The notes beneath the pieces are model-generated. The model made no database searches. It was given only the letters and a program-made list of their open reading frames with translations, and was not told where the DNA came from. A DNA stretch of 64,000 bases from positions 56,157 to 120,156 of the forward strand of contig NZ_BSDJ01000019.1 in the NCBI RefSeq assembly GCF_027925525.1, written 5' to 3'. Below, one piece after another: positions 18,257 through 26,674 of the stretch. This stretch comes from Paenibacillus tyrphae. Its GTDB lineage: Bacteria > Bacillota > Bacilli > Paenibacillales > NBRC-103111. The first letter of the stretch is position 1. Every line of letters starts with the position of its first letter. The translations under genes were made by a program, and so were the position numbers.

Positions 18257-19162
18257 ATGCAACAGGTCATAACGGAATTGCTGAACGGGTCCTGCGGCGA
18301 GTTGCGGCTGAACGAACCGCTTGCCCCTTACACCACATGGAAAATCGGAGGTCCGGCCGACATTCTGCTCATTCCACGTACACAATCGCAGCTTATCGAT
18401 GCGGTAAAGCTGCTGAACCGGCACCAGACTCCATGGATGGCGCTGGGGCGGGGCTCCAACATGCTTGTAACCGACAAAGGGGTACGGGGTGTAGTCATAA
18501 AGCTCGGGGATGCTCTGGAAACCGTAAGGTTCGAAGGGGAACTCGTCTATGCCGGCGGAGCCTATTCGTTCATTAAGCTGTCGGTGATGGCGGGCAAGGA
18601 AGGATTGACCGGCCTGGAGTTCGCGGGGGGCATTCCGGGAACTGTGGGAGGCGCCGTCTACATGAACGCCGGGGCGCACGGGTCTGATGTGTCACGCATC
18701 TTATTGCGGGCTGAAGTACTGCTCCCGACAGGGGAGTTGGTGACGCTGAACAATGAGGATTTGGCTTATGCCTACCGACATTCGATTCTGCAGACGAAGC
18801 CGGGGATTGTGACTGAGGCGGTATTCCAGCTGCGGTATGGGGACCGCAAGGAGATTGCCGCTACACTCGCGTCTTACAAAGACCGGAGGCTGCGGACGCA
18901 GCCGCTGCAGCTTGCTTGCGCCGGAAGCGTCTTTCGCAATCCTCAAGGACACTTCGCCGCCAAGCTGATCGAGGAAGCCGGACTTAAAGGCCTTCGGGTC
19001 GGCGGAGCCGAAGTATCGCCGCTGCACGCCAACTTCATTGTCAACGCCGGGCAGGCGACGGCCCACGACGTGCTCACCCTGATCGAACAAGTCAAGACTG
19101 CCGTGAATGAGAAGTTCGGCGTCTGCCTTGTACCTGAAGTATTGGTGGTGGGTGAGCGGTAA
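18257..19162 (+). CDS. murB: UDP-N-acetylenolpyruvoylglucosamine reductase MurB
   Basis: MurB reduces UDP-GlcNAc-enolpyruvate to UDP-MurNAc using NADPH and bound FAD. The 301-residue length fits the short type IIa form. Visible FAD and catalytic signatures are TTWKIGGPAD, GRGSNMLV, GGIPGTVGGAVYMNAGAHG, YRHSIL, the catalytic serine in CAGSVFRNP, and EEAGLKGLRVGGAEVSPLHANFI. The ATG at 18257 has a near-perfect AAGGAGGT. An in-frame opening to 18206 has no such signal. murA follows 15 bases later. Confidence 0.97.
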   Translation: MQQVITELLNGSCGELRLNEPLAPYTTWKIGGPADILLIPRTQSQLIDAVKLLNRHQTPWMALGRGSNMLVTDKGVRGVVIKLGDALETVRFEGELVYAGGAYSFIKLSVMAGKEGLTGLEFAGGIPGTVGGAVYMNAGAHGSDVSRILLRAEVLLPTGELVTLNNEDLAYAYRHSILQTKPGIVTEAVFQLRYGDRKEIAATLASYKDRRLRTQPLQLACAGSVFRNPQGHFAAKLIEEAGLKGLRVGGAEVSPLHANFIVNAGQATAHDVLTLIEQVKTAVNEKFGVCLVPEVLVVGER

Positions 19163-19177
19163 ATCGGAGGTGGGACT

Positions 19178-20446
19178 TTGGAAAAGTTGGTTATCGAAGG
19201 CGGGAAACCTCTCTCGGGAGCCATCAGAATTCACGGTGCGAAAAACGCCGCTTTGCCCATTCTGGCAGCCAGCATCATGGCGGAAGGAACGATCACCATT
19301 GAGAATGTGCCGGATTTGTCGGACATTCACGTGATGCTCGGCATTTTGCGGGCGCTGGGATGCAGGGCGGAGTTGGTCGGGGATAATGTAACCGTGAGTA
19401 CGAACGCCGTTCATCAGTTTCATATTCCCGAAAGCCTGATGAGCCAAATGCGATCCTCCATTTTTTTGATGGGCCCGCTGCTTTCCCGTCTCGGACGCGT
19501 GGAGCTGTATCAACCGGGCGGCTGCGCGATCGGCGAGCGAAAAATCGATTTGCACTTGCAAGGGCTGGCAGCTCTGGGAGCGCATATCGAGGAAAGCGGC
19601 AGCCAGATCGTATGTACGGCCAATGAACTGCAGGGTGCGGAAATCGTGCTCGATTATCCGAGCGTGGGCGCGACCGAAAACATCATGATGGCTGCCGCAA
19701 TGGCCCGGGGGATGACGACGATTACCAATGCGGCACGAGAGCCCGAGATTCAGGATTTGCAAAACTTTTTGAACGCCATGGGCGCTCGTATTATCGGAGC
19801 CGGTACGGATACGATCACCATCGAAGGCGTATCGGAACTAACCCCCTGTACTTACCGGATCATTCCCGATCGCATCGTAGCCGGCACGCTGATGATTGCC
19901 GCTGCGGTTACAAGAGGAAATGTGACGCTGGAGAAGGTTTGTCCGGCGCATCTGACCTCCGCCATTCATGTGCTCAAGCGGGCAGGTGTTCAAATCACAA
20001 TTAACGGTGATATAATGAGCGTGTGCGCTCTCGGCCGGCCGAAATCGGTGGAGAGGATCGTTACCTCGCCTTACCCGTCGTTCCCCACGGACCTGCAATC
20101 TCAGATCATGGTACTGCTCAGCCTTGCCGACGGGGTAAGCATCGTAAAGGAAACCGTATTTGAAGGACGATTCAAGCACGTAGACGAACTGTCACGCATG
20201 GGAGCGGATATCCGGGTAGATTTGAACTCGGCCTATATTCGGGGGGTGCCTAGGCTATATGGCGCCACCGTGGAAGCGACCGACCTTCGCGCCGGCGCTG
20301 CGCTCGTCATCGCCGGATTGGCGGCTCAGGGATCAACCGTCATCGAACAAATCCATCATATCGACCGGGGGTACGACCGGATTGAACTGATGCTCGCGTC
20401 CCTTGGGGCGGGCATTCATCGTACGACGCCGGTGCCTACGGAGTAG
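19178..20446 (+). CDS. murA: UDP-N-acetylglucosamine 1-carboxyvinyltransferase MurA
   Basis: MurA transfers enolpyruvate from PEP to UDP-GlcNAc, the first committed step to peptidoglycan and the target of fosfomycin. The 422-residue protein has the N-terminal KNAALPILAASI (conserved Lys-Asn) and the loop QPGGCAIGERKIDLHL. The cysteine of that loop, near residue 117, is the fosfomycin target. The start is TTG, giving MEKLVIEGG, with CGGAGGTGGG upstream. In Bacillus the murA genes lie elsewhere. Its place between murB and divIB is a feature I associate with the Paenibacillus type of cluster. Confidence 0.96.
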   Translation: MEKLVIEGGKPLSGAIRIHGAKNAALPILAASIMAEGTITIENVPDLSDIHVMLGILRALGCRAELVGDNVTVSTNAVHQFHIPESLMSQMRSSIFLMGPLLSRLGRVELYQPGGCAIGERKIDLHLQGLAALGAHIEESGSQIVCTANELQGAEIVLDYPSVGATENIMMAAAMARGMTTITNAAREPEIQDLQNFLNAMGARIIGAGTDTITIEGVSELTPCTYRIIPDRIVAGTLMIAAAVTRGNVTLEKVCPAHLTSAIHVLKRAGVQITINGDIMSVCALGRPKSVERIVTSPYPSFPTDLQSQIMVLLSLADGVSIVKETVFEGRFKHVDELSRMGADIRVDLNSAYIRGVPRLYGATVEATDLRAGAALVIAGLAAQGSTVIEQIHHIDRGYDRIELMLASLGAGIHRTTPVPTE

Positions 20447-20472
20447 CACTTTATACATCCATATGACCACAG

Positions 20473-20517
20473 CCGCTGGAATATCCCTTTTTCCATGGGA
20501 GAAGGGATACCCTGCGG
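20473..20517 (+). other. Interrupted hairpin between murA and divIB
   Basis: TATCCCTT (20482-20489) pairs with AAGGGATA (20502-20509), and flanking CCGC and GCGG extend the stem across mismatches. There is no T-run after it. Downstream, TTTACA at 20518 lies 18 bases before CATTAT at 20542, a weak candidate promoter for divIB. The remaining gap shows no gene that I can support. Confidence 0.4.
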
Positions 20518-20695
20518 TTTACATATTCCGTATTTGATTTGCATTATAGTGCGGGCGATAGCGGCAAATGCGGGCGAAACGGCCGTTCCGGCCCAGCCAG
20601 CGGAGGCTCTCGTCCTGTCCGGGACAAGCTGCCCGGCACGAAAGCGTACAGAGCCTGCCATGCGGGCTTTGTTGCGTTCAGAAGAGGAGGCACCT

Positions 20696-21637
20696 ATGGA
20701 AGACAGACTCCCAGTGATCAAGAAACCGAATCCGAAAAGCCGGAGCAGCAAGAAGCTTCTGCTGTTTTTATTTATCTTTTTTATTACGCTTCTGTTGATT
20801 CTCTTCTTCCAATCGTCGCTCAGCAAAATAACGGAGATTGAGATACAAGGTCAGCAGTTGGTATCCAAGGAGGAAATCGCCCAAGCGGCCGCCGTCAAAG
20901 TGGGGGACCATTTCTTTTCCGTCTCATCCTCCAAAGTCGAATCGCAGGTCAAAGCGCTAAAGATGGTCGAATCGGTCGATGTGTCCAAAAAGTTCCCGGG
21001 TCGCCTGATCATTCAGGTGCACGAGTACCCGAAGGTAGCCTATCAAGTTGGGGAAAACAGCCAGATCGAGGCGCTGCTCGCCGATGCCAGCGTTGTGCCC
21101 GTAACGGTACAGGGCGTTGCGCTGGACAAGCCGATCTTGACGGGATGGCCGAAGGACGATCCGCTCAAGGTTAAGCTCTGTCTGGTCATGTCCAAGCTGC
21201 CGGCCTCGTACTTCTCCGACGTGTCCGAGATCAAGCCATCTCCCACGGATTCCTATCCGGACAAAATCAAAATGTACACCCGCTCCCAATATGAAGTGCA
21301 GACGACGATCGGGTATTTGCCCGAAAAGATGAAATATTTGGATTCTTACATCGCCAGCCTGCAAAGTAGTAAAATATCGGGGGGCGTGATTACAATGCTC
21401 GAAGCGGATACGCATGCACCTTTTGAAAAGGATTCGGGCAAAACGAACGCCAAGGATACGAAAGACGGCACAGATGGAAAAGTAAACAAGGATAGTAAAG
21501 ACAACAAGGATAGTAAGGAAGGCAAGGACGGCAAGAATGATGAAACCTCTGCTTCCAAAGAGACGGACAAGCGTGATACCGCATCGTCGTCCGCTGACGA
21601 AAAGAGGCAGGAGGGTCAGGAAAAAGCCCGTAACTAA
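20696..21637 (+). CDS. divIB: Cell division protein DivIB/FtsQ
   Basis: A 313-residue bitopic divisome protein. It has a short basic cytoplasmic region (KKPNPKSRSSKK), one transmembrane helix at about residues 21-40, and a POTRA domain starting at SKITEIEIQGQQLVSKEEI. A beta domain ends near residue 235. The last roughly 75 residues are a Lys/Asp-rich low-complexity tail, unusual in length and discussed in the findings. The ATG at 20696 follows AGAGGAGG. An open frame reaching back to 20495 lacks a signal and would add a non-homologous leader. DivIB stabilises the FtsL-DivIC complex and acts at the outer membrane face. Confidence 0.9.
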   Translation: MEDRLPVIKKPNPKSRSSKKLLLFLFIFFITLLLILFFQSSLSKITEIEIQGQQLVSKEEIAQAAAVKVGDHFFSVSSSKVESQVKALKMVESVDVSKKFPGRLIIQVHEYPKVAYQVGENSQIEALLADASVVPVTVQGVALDKPILTGWPKDDPLKVKLCLVMSKLPASYFSDVSEIKPSPTDSYPDKIKMYTRSQYEVQTTIGYLPEKMKYLDSYIASLQSSKISGGVITMLEADTHAPFEKDSGKTNAKDTKDGTDGKVNKDSKDNKDSKEGKDGKNDETSASKETDKRDTASSSADEKRQEGQEKARN

Positions 21638-21657
21638 GCAAAATACTCTACTCAACC

Positions 21658-21694
21658 TGCTAGAATAGTGCTAGAATTGAAATTATGGTATAAT
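21658..21694 (+). promoter_or_regulatory. Extended -10 promoter and 11-base direct repeat before ftsA
   Basis: TATAAT at 21689-21694 is preceded by TG at the correct place, giving a strong extended -10. The -35 position is poor, which is tolerated for this class. Just upstream TGCTAGAAT occurs twice (21658-21666 and 21669-21677), 11 bases apart, and could be a regulator site. This would let ftsA-ftsZ be transcribed apart from the mur genes. Confidence 0.6.
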
Positions 21695-21736
21695 TTAAGC
21701 CTGGCCGTGAAAAAAAATGAGCTAAAAAAGAGGGAA

Positions 21737-21832
21737 TTGCCGAGCCGTGTGGAATATCTACAGGAGGTTTTGCTGACCAAGGCTCATATCGAAATTATGT
21801 TACAGGAGGTGCCACGGGTTGAGCAGCAATGA
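21737..21832 (+). CDS. Possible 31-codon leader ORF overlapping the ftsA start
   Basis: From a TTG behind AAGAGGGA a short frame runs for 31 codons, enriched in Glu, Gln, Leu and Val. It ends at TGA inside the first codons of ftsA. The string TACAGGAGGT occurs twice, once inside this frame and once as the ftsA Shine-Dalgarno. Translation of the leader could couple to ftsA. No homology is recognised, and it may be chance. Confidence 0.2.
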   Translation: MPSRVEYLQEVLLTKAHIEIMLQEVPRVEQQ

Positions 21833-23066
21833 CATCATTGTTAGTTTGGACATCGGTACATCCAAAGTTCGTGCTATTATTGGGGAAGTCGTTAACGGCG
21901 CCATTAATATAATTGGAGTTGGATCTGCCGACTCGCAGGGAATTCGCAAAGGAGCGATCGTGGATATCGATCAAACGGTCCAGTCGATCCGGAGCGCAGT
22001 GGATCATGCCGAGCGAATGGTCGGAGTGCAAATATCGGAAGTGTACGTTGGAATTTCCGGCAATCATATTGCGCTGCAATCGAGTCACGGGGTCGTGGCG
22101 GTTTCGAACGAAGACCGCGAAATCGGCGACGATGACATCGAACGGGTCATTCAGGCGGCGAAAGTGATTCCTTTGGCTCCCGAACGCGAGATTATCGGCG
22201 TTGTGCCGAACCAATACGTAGTGGATGGAACGGATCAGATTCACGATCCCCGGAGCATGATCGGAGTTCGACTGGAAGTCGAAGCGACCATCGTTACCGG
22301 TACGAAAACGGCGATACATAACTTGCTCCGTGTCGTGGAGAAATCCGGACTCAAAGTAGCCGGACTTATCTTGATGTCCCTGGCCGCAGGCCATCTGGCT
22401 TTGTCGAAGGACGAAAAGGCGGTCGGAACCGTACTGGTCGATATCGGGGCGGGCGCTACGACGATCGCCATTTTTAACGAGAACAATCTGGTTGCGACAT
22501 CGACGCTTCCGATCGGCGGGGAGTTCATTACGAACGATATCGCTTACGGCTTGCGGACGCAAGCGGACATCGCCGAGAAGATCAAGCTGAAATTCGGATG
22601 CGCCATCGTAGAGCATGCAGCGCCTGATCAAGTGTTCAAGGTTAACCGGATCGGCAGCAATGTGGACAAGGAATTTTCGCAGGTCGATCTGGCGAATATC
22701 ATCGAGCCCCGGGTACAAGAAATATTTCACCTGATCCTCTTGGAAGTTCAGCGGCTTGGCTTCACCGATCTGCCGGGCGGTTATGTGCTTTCCGGCGGGA
22801 CGGTTTCTCTGCCCGGCGTGTTGAATATCGCCCAAGTGGAGCTGGCCTCTTCCGTTCGTATTGCCGTTCCCGAGTTTATTGGCGTGCGCGACCCTGCTTT
22901 CACGAGCGGCGTAGGGATTATCCAGTACGCCTCCAAATATTTGCGGCATTCCAAACAAAGCTCCGGCGTCAAGAAGCTGGTCACGACAAAAAAAGCGTCT
23001 TCCGGTCAAGAGCAAAAGCCCTCGGCCATGGAACGTTTCAAAAATTGGTTAAGCGAATTTATTTAA
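21819..23066 (+). CDS. ftsA: Cell division protein FtsA
   Basis: FtsA is an actin-like ATPase that tethers FtsZ to the membrane. The 415-residue protein has VSLDIGTSKVRAIIGEV, the phosphate-2 segment VLVDIGAGATTIAIF near residue 205 and the adenosine segment GYVLSGGTVSLPGV near residue 320. It ends in the amphipathic membrane-targeting helix MERFKNWLSEFI. The TTG start has a clear AGGAGGT nine bases upstream. ftsZ follows after 49 bases. The ylxW, ylxX and sbp genes that precede ftsA in Bacillus are absent here. Confidence 0.96.
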   Translation: MSSNDIIVSLDIGTSKVRAIIGEVVNGAINIIGVGSADSQGIRKGAIVDIDQTVQSIRSAVDHAERMVGVQISEVYVGISGNHIALQSSHGVVAVSNEDREIGDDDIERVIQAAKVIPLAPEREIIGVVPNQYVVDGTDQIHDPRSMIGVRLEVEATIVTGTKTAIHNLLRVVEKSGLKVAGLILMSLAAGHLALSKDEKAVGTVLVDIGAGATTIAIFNENNLVATSTLPIGGEFITNDIAYGLRTQADIAEKIKLKFGCAIVEHAAPDQVFKVNRIGSNVDKEFSQVDLANIIEPRVQEIFHLILLEVQRLGFTDLPGGYVLSGGTVSLPGVLNIAQVELASSVRIAVPEFIGVRDPAFTSGVGIIQYASKYLRHSKQSSGVKKLVTTKKASSGQEQKPSAMERFKNWLSEFI

Positions 23067-23115
23067 ACTCGGGTAGCTTGCACGATGAAAGCCTAATGAG
23101 GGGGAAGACGCTAGT

Positions 23116-24252
23116 ATGTTTGAATTTGATATGGACATGGAAGGGTTTGCCAAGATAAAGGTAATCGGCTGCGGCGGCGGCGGAAGCAACGCTGTTAACC
23201 GAATGATTGACACCGGCGTGAAAGGAGTCGAATTTATAACGGTAAACACCGACGCGCAGGCTCTGCATCTCGCCAAATCGGAGATGAAGCTGCAGATCGG
23301 GGACAAGCTCACGCGCGGTCTCGGGGCCGGGGCAAATCCCGAGGTCGGGAAGAAGGCGGCCGAGGAGTCTCGCGAGCTAATCGCCAATGCGCTTAAAGGC
23401 TCCGACCTCGTCTTTGTTACCGCCGGTATGGGCGGGGGTACAGGAACAGGCGCTGCGCCGGTTATCGCCGAAATCGCCAAAGAGTGCGGCGCGCTGACCG
23501 TCGGCGTCGTGACGCGTCCGTTCCGTTTTGAAGGATTGAAGCGTGCTCGGCAAGCAGAGCAGGGGATTGCCGCTCTGAAAGAAAAAGTCGATACGCTCAT
23601 TATTATTCCGAACGACCGTTTGCTTGAGATCGTAGACAAGAAAACGCCGATGCTGGAAGCGTTCCTTGCGGCGGACAACGTTTTGCGTCAAGGGGTTCAA
23701 GGGGTTTCCGACTTGATCGCCGTTCCCGGCTTGATCAACCTCGACTTTGCCGACGTAAAGACGATCATGACCGAGCGCGGCTCGGCGTTGATGGGAATCG
23801 GCTACGCTTCGGGAGAAAGCCGTGCGGCAGAAGCCGCCAAGAAAGCGATCAGCTCCCCGCTGCTTGAAACGTCAATTGACGGCGCACGCGGCGTGCTGCT
23901 CAACATCACAGGCGGCAACAACCTGTCGCTTTACGAAGTCAACGAAGCGGCTGATATTGTGGCGGATGCTGCCGACCCGGAAGTTAATATGATTTTCGGT
24001 GCGGTTATTGACGAAACCTTGAAAGACGAGATTCGGGTGACCGTTATCGCCACCGGTTTCGAGCATCGCGAAGCGGCATCACCAGCCAAGAAGCCGGCAG
24101 CAACCGGTACAACGGCGTCTGCCAGCCAATCGCAGGAGCCTGTAGACAACCGTCTTGGCAACCTCCGTCCGTTCGGAGGCCAATCGTCGAACGACCAGCT
24201 CGACATCCCGGCTTTCCTTCGCAACCGCAACCGCAACGGCTTCGACAAATAA
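23116..24252 (+). CDS. ftsZ: Cell division protein FtsZ
   Basis: FtsZ is the tubulin-like GTPase that forms the cytokinetic ring. The 378-residue protein shows [16 protein letters not shown] and the tubulin signature [20 protein letters not shown] (near residue 104). The synergy loop [11 protein letters not shown] is near residue 210. A Gln/Ser/Pro linker leads to the C-terminal peptide [17 protein letters not shown], which FtsA and SepF bind. The Shine-Dalgarno is GAGGGGGAAG. It ends the dcw transcript at a strong terminator. Confidence 0.98.
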   Translation: MFEFDMDMEGFAKIKVIGCGGGGSNAVNRMIDTGVKGVEFITVNTDAQALHLAKSEMKLQIGDKLTRGLGAGANPEVGKKAAEESRELIANALKGSDLVFVTAGMGGGTGTGAAPVIAEIAKECGALTVGVVTRPFRFEGLKRARQAEQGIAALKEKVDTLIIIPNDRLLEIVDKKTPMLEAFLAADNVLRQGVQGVSDLIAVPGLINLDFADVKTIMTERGSALMGIGYASGESRAAEAAKKAISSPLLETSIDGARGVLLNITGGNNLSLYEVNEAADIVADAADPEVNMIFGAVIDETLKDEIRVTVIATGFEHREAASPAKKPAATGTTASASQSQEPVDNRLGNLRPFGGQSSNDQLDIPAFLRNRNRNGFDK

Positions 24253-24289
24253 TGAACTAATCCATATTGTTACTATATTGTTTAATGCA

Positions 24290-24327
24290 CAGCCGCCTCT
24301 ATCCCTAGAGGCGGCTGTTTTTTTTGT
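24290..24327 (+). terminator. Strong Rho-independent terminator after ftsZ
   Basis: CAGCCGCCTCT pairs perfectly with AGAGGCGGCTG around a six-base loop and is followed by a run of nine or more T residues. It ends the dcw cluster. Confidence 0.95.
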
Positions 24328-24382
24328 TTTGTCTTTTTGCCTCCTCACCGACCGGGAGGCATACATATCTACTTCTCCTTTG

Positions 24383-24610
24383 GTTGGGAGGAGTGGATCC
24401 TCACTAGATCAGCTTGTGTGGCGGAGAGCAGCGTATGTGCCGTAGAGTTTACGTGCCGCCTTTGAACTCGGGTTCTTACCGAAAGGTAAGTTGAATAGAA
24501 CCCGAGTTCAACAGCGGCCGAAGGCACATACGACTGCTCGCAGCCACACGACCGCTGATCACCCTCTCCCTTCATCAACTCCGCTCCCTCAAACTCACTC
24601 CTCCCAACCC
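24383..24610. repeat. 228-base imperfect inverted repeat between ftsZ and spoIIGA
   Basis: Outer arms of 14 perfect bases (24383-24396 and 24597-24610) flank a nearly continuous palindrome at 24408-24561. Its paired blocks are GATCAGC/GCTGATC, GTGTGGC/GCCACAC, GAGCAG/CTGCTC, CGTATGTGCC/GGCACATACG and a 15-base block at 24463-24477 with 24498-24512. The centre carries TACC-GAAA-GGTA. No open frame explains it. It could be a MITE-like element or a large structured transcript. Confidence 0.8.
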
Positions 24611-24617
24611 CCTCCTC

Positions 24618-24684
24618 TCGACAAAAATAGTATCACCCCCTCGGCATGTTTAGACAGACTTTGAAATACGATTGGGATATACTT
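24618..24684 (+). promoter_or_regulatory. Candidate Spo0A-dependent spoIIG promoter
   Basis: TAGACA (24652-24657) and TATACT (24679-24684) are separated by 21 bases. Such wide spacing is known for the Spo0A-activated sigma-A spoIIG promoter of Bacillus (22 bases). On the reverse strand TGTCGAG (24618-24624) and TGTCTAA (24651-24657) each match the 0A box TGTCGAA in six of seven bases, and the second overlaps the -35. The start of spoIIGA lies about 50 bases downstream. Confidence 0.6.
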
Positions 24685-24732
24685 GTCTCATTCGCGGCAA
24701 GCGGGCGGCAAGCTGGGCGGGAGGTAACGAAG

Positions 24733-25632
24733 ATGGTCGTGTACATCGATGTCATTTTCCTCATGAACGTGCTGATCGACGGCGCGCTGCTCTGGACGAC
24801 GGCCTGGTCGCGCAAGCTCCGTTACCGCCCGTGGCGGTTGGGGCTTTCCGCAGCCATCGGAGGCAGCTATGCGGTGATGCTGTTTTTTCCGCCGTTATCG
24901 TTTCTGTTTACGTTTGCGCTAAAATTTGCGCTTTCTCTGCTGATGCTGCTGACCGCCTTCGGATTCGGGGGATTGCAGCATTTTTTGCGGAACCTTGGCG
25001 CATTTTACGTCATCAATTTCATGGCAGCCGGTGCCGTTTTCGGGTGCGCCTACTTTTGGCAATCCTCGAGCGAAATCGTTAATGGCATCTTGTTCAGCCA
25101 TGATCTGGGAGTCACGCTGACGATGCTGGCCTTTTCCTTTCCTTTGGCGTTATGGCTATGCCGGCATGTCCTGCAAGCCTTAAGGCGCAAGCAGGAGCTG
25201 ACCTCATTCTTGGCCAAGGTGGAGGTCCATATCGACGAATTCGCTTCCAGTTGCACCGGACTTATCGATACGGGCAACCAGCTATACGATCCGCTGACGA
25301 AAACGCCGGTCATGGTCATGGAAGCGGCACAGTGGGGGGAGCGCATTCCCGAAGCTTGGCTGGTCAAAATCCGCCGGGCCGAAGTGGATCAGCTCGTGAC
25401 GTCGATCGGTACCGAGCCCTTTGTCTGGCAGGACCGCTTGCGCTTGGTGCCGTATCGGGGGGTGAACCGGAATACGCAGTTTATGCTGGCGCTCAAGCCG
25501 GACCGGGTCGTTATCACAACGGGAAGCGAGCAGATCGAGGCGAACAAAGTGCTGATCGGACTGGACGGCGGCCGCCTCAGTTCGGATAACGCTTATCAGG
25601 CCATCATTCATCCTTCGTTAATCAACATGTAA
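24733..25632 (+). CDS. spoIIGA: Sigma-E processing peptidase SpoIIGA
   Basis: SpoIIGA is the membrane aspartic protease that removes the pro-sequence of sigma-E in the mother cell after a SpoIIR signal. The 299-residue protein begins [12 protein letters not shown]. It has five hydrophobic segments in the first half and a cytoplasmic protease domain with the catalytic motif [11 protein letters not shown] (aspartate near residue 179). The ATG at 24733 follows GGGAGGTAACG. A longer frame from 24646 would translate the promoter and is rejected. sigE follows after 148 bases. Confidence 0.95.
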   Translation: MVVYIDVIFLMNVLIDGALLWTTAWSRKLRYRPWRLGLSAAIGGSYAVMLFFPPLSFLFTFALKFALSLLMLLTAFGFGGLQHFLRNLGAFYVINFMAAGAVFGCAYFWQSSSEIVNGILFSHDLGVTLTMLAFSFPLALWLCRHVLQALRRKQELTSFLAKVEVHIDEFASSCTGLIDTGNQLYDPLTKTPVMVMEAAQWGERIPEAWLVKIRRAEVDQLVTSIGTEPFVWQDRLRLVPYRGVNRNTQFMLALKPDRVVITTGSEQIEANKVLIGLDGGRLSSDNAYQAIIHPSLINM

Positions 25633-25780
25633 CACGAGCAGGACCCGATATCAACCGCCTGGCTTGCCGCAGCTCAAGGCCGTGCTTGTAAAGGAAGAAC
25701 GAAGCTTGACCGCAAGAAAGTTGTTTTCAGACTGGGGATGTCCGGCTATTAAAACGGTACGAATGGGAGGAAGCGTAAAC

Positions 25781-26503
25781 ATGATGGTCAAGTGGAAGCT
25801 GATGCTGCAAATTATGTATTTTCGCCTGCTGCTGGTGCTGGGGCTCAAGTCGGACGAAATCTACTACATCGGTGGAAGCGAAGCGCTGCCGCCCCCGCTC
25901 ACACGCGAAGAGGAAGAATATTTACTGGAAAAGCTTCCTTCAGGAGATGCGGCCATCCGTGGCATGCTGATCGAACGAAATCTGCGGCTCGTCGTTTACA
26001 TCGCGCGTAAATTCGAGAACACAGGCATCAATATCGAAGACCTCGTATCGATCGGTGCAATCGGCTTGATCAAAGCGGTCAATACGTTCGATCCCGAGAA
26101 AAAAATCAAGCTCGCCACGTACGCCTCGCGATGCATCGAGAACGAAATTTTGATGTATTTGCGGCGTAACAGTAAAATTCGGACCGAAGTTTCGTTCGAC
26201 GAGCCGCTCAATATCGATTGGGACGGCAACGAGCTTTTGCTGTCGGATGTGCTTGGGACGGAAAACGACACCATCTACCGCAATATCGAGGAGCAGGTCG
26301 ACCGCAAGCTTCTCCATAAGGCGCTTGACAAGCTGTCGGAGCGCGAACGGATCATCATGGAGCTGCGCTTTGGTCTGCAGGACGGTGAAGAGAAGACGCA
26401 AAAGGACGTCGCGGACATGCTCGGCATCTCCCAGTCGTATATATCGCGGCTTGAAAAGCGCATCATCAAACGGCTCCGCAAAGAATTCAACAAGATGGTG
26501 TAA
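25781..26503 (+). CDS. sigE: Sporulation sigma factor E (pro-sigma-E)
   Basis: This is the early mother-cell sigma factor. The 240-residue protein starts with an amphipathic pro-sequence of about 28 residues (two Met codons, then [20 protein letters not shown]). It continues [17 protein letters not shown], matching the Bacillus processing site region. Region 2 has [18 protein letters not shown] and [18 protein letters not shown]. Region 4 has [24 protein letters not shown]. The ATG at 25781 follows GGGAGGAAG. It forms the spoIIG operon with spoIIGA. Confidence 0.97.
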   Translation: MMVKWKLMLQIMYFRLLLVLGLKSDEIYYIGGSEALPPPLTREEEEYLLEKLPSGDAAIRGMLIERNLRLVVYIARKFENTGINIEDLVSIGAIGLIKAVNTFDPEKKIKLATYASRCIENEILMYLRRNSKIRTEVSFDEPLNIDWDGNELLLSDVLGTENDTIYRNIEEQVDRKLLHKALDKLSERERIIMELRFGLQDGEEKTQKDVADMLGISQSYISRLEKRIIKRLRKEFNKMV

Positions 26504-26612
26504 ACTGGAAAAAGTTTTTTTTATCGGCAATGAAAGCGAAACCGTCCTTGCCGGAACTGGTTTTGAACGATTTTCGGGTGGCGATGGGGCGGGTAGAGAG
26601 CCCGAAGGAGCC

Positions 26613-26641
26613 GCATAAAAAAGCATTCCGAGGAGATAATT
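26613..26641 (+). promoter_or_regulatory. Candidate sigma-F/sigma-G promoter of sigG
   Basis: GCATA at 26613-26617 and GGAGATAATT at 26632-26641 match the sigma-F consensus elements GYATA and GGnnAnAMT with a 14-base spacer. The elements sit about 35 bases before the sigG start, as expected for the forespore gene, whose first transcription in Bacillus depends on sigma-F. Confidence 0.65.
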
Positions 26642-26674
26642 AACAGTAATGTTTCTCCTTGGGAGGTAATCACG

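Noticed and set aside
20495..20695. 67-codon N-terminal extension of divIB
   Set aside because: The strong Shine-Dalgarno and family start are at 20696, and the extension has no membrane or domain logic.
24155..24445. 96-codon frame running from ftsZ through its terminator
   Set aside because: It starts inside ftsZ and crosses the terminator and half of the inverted repeat.
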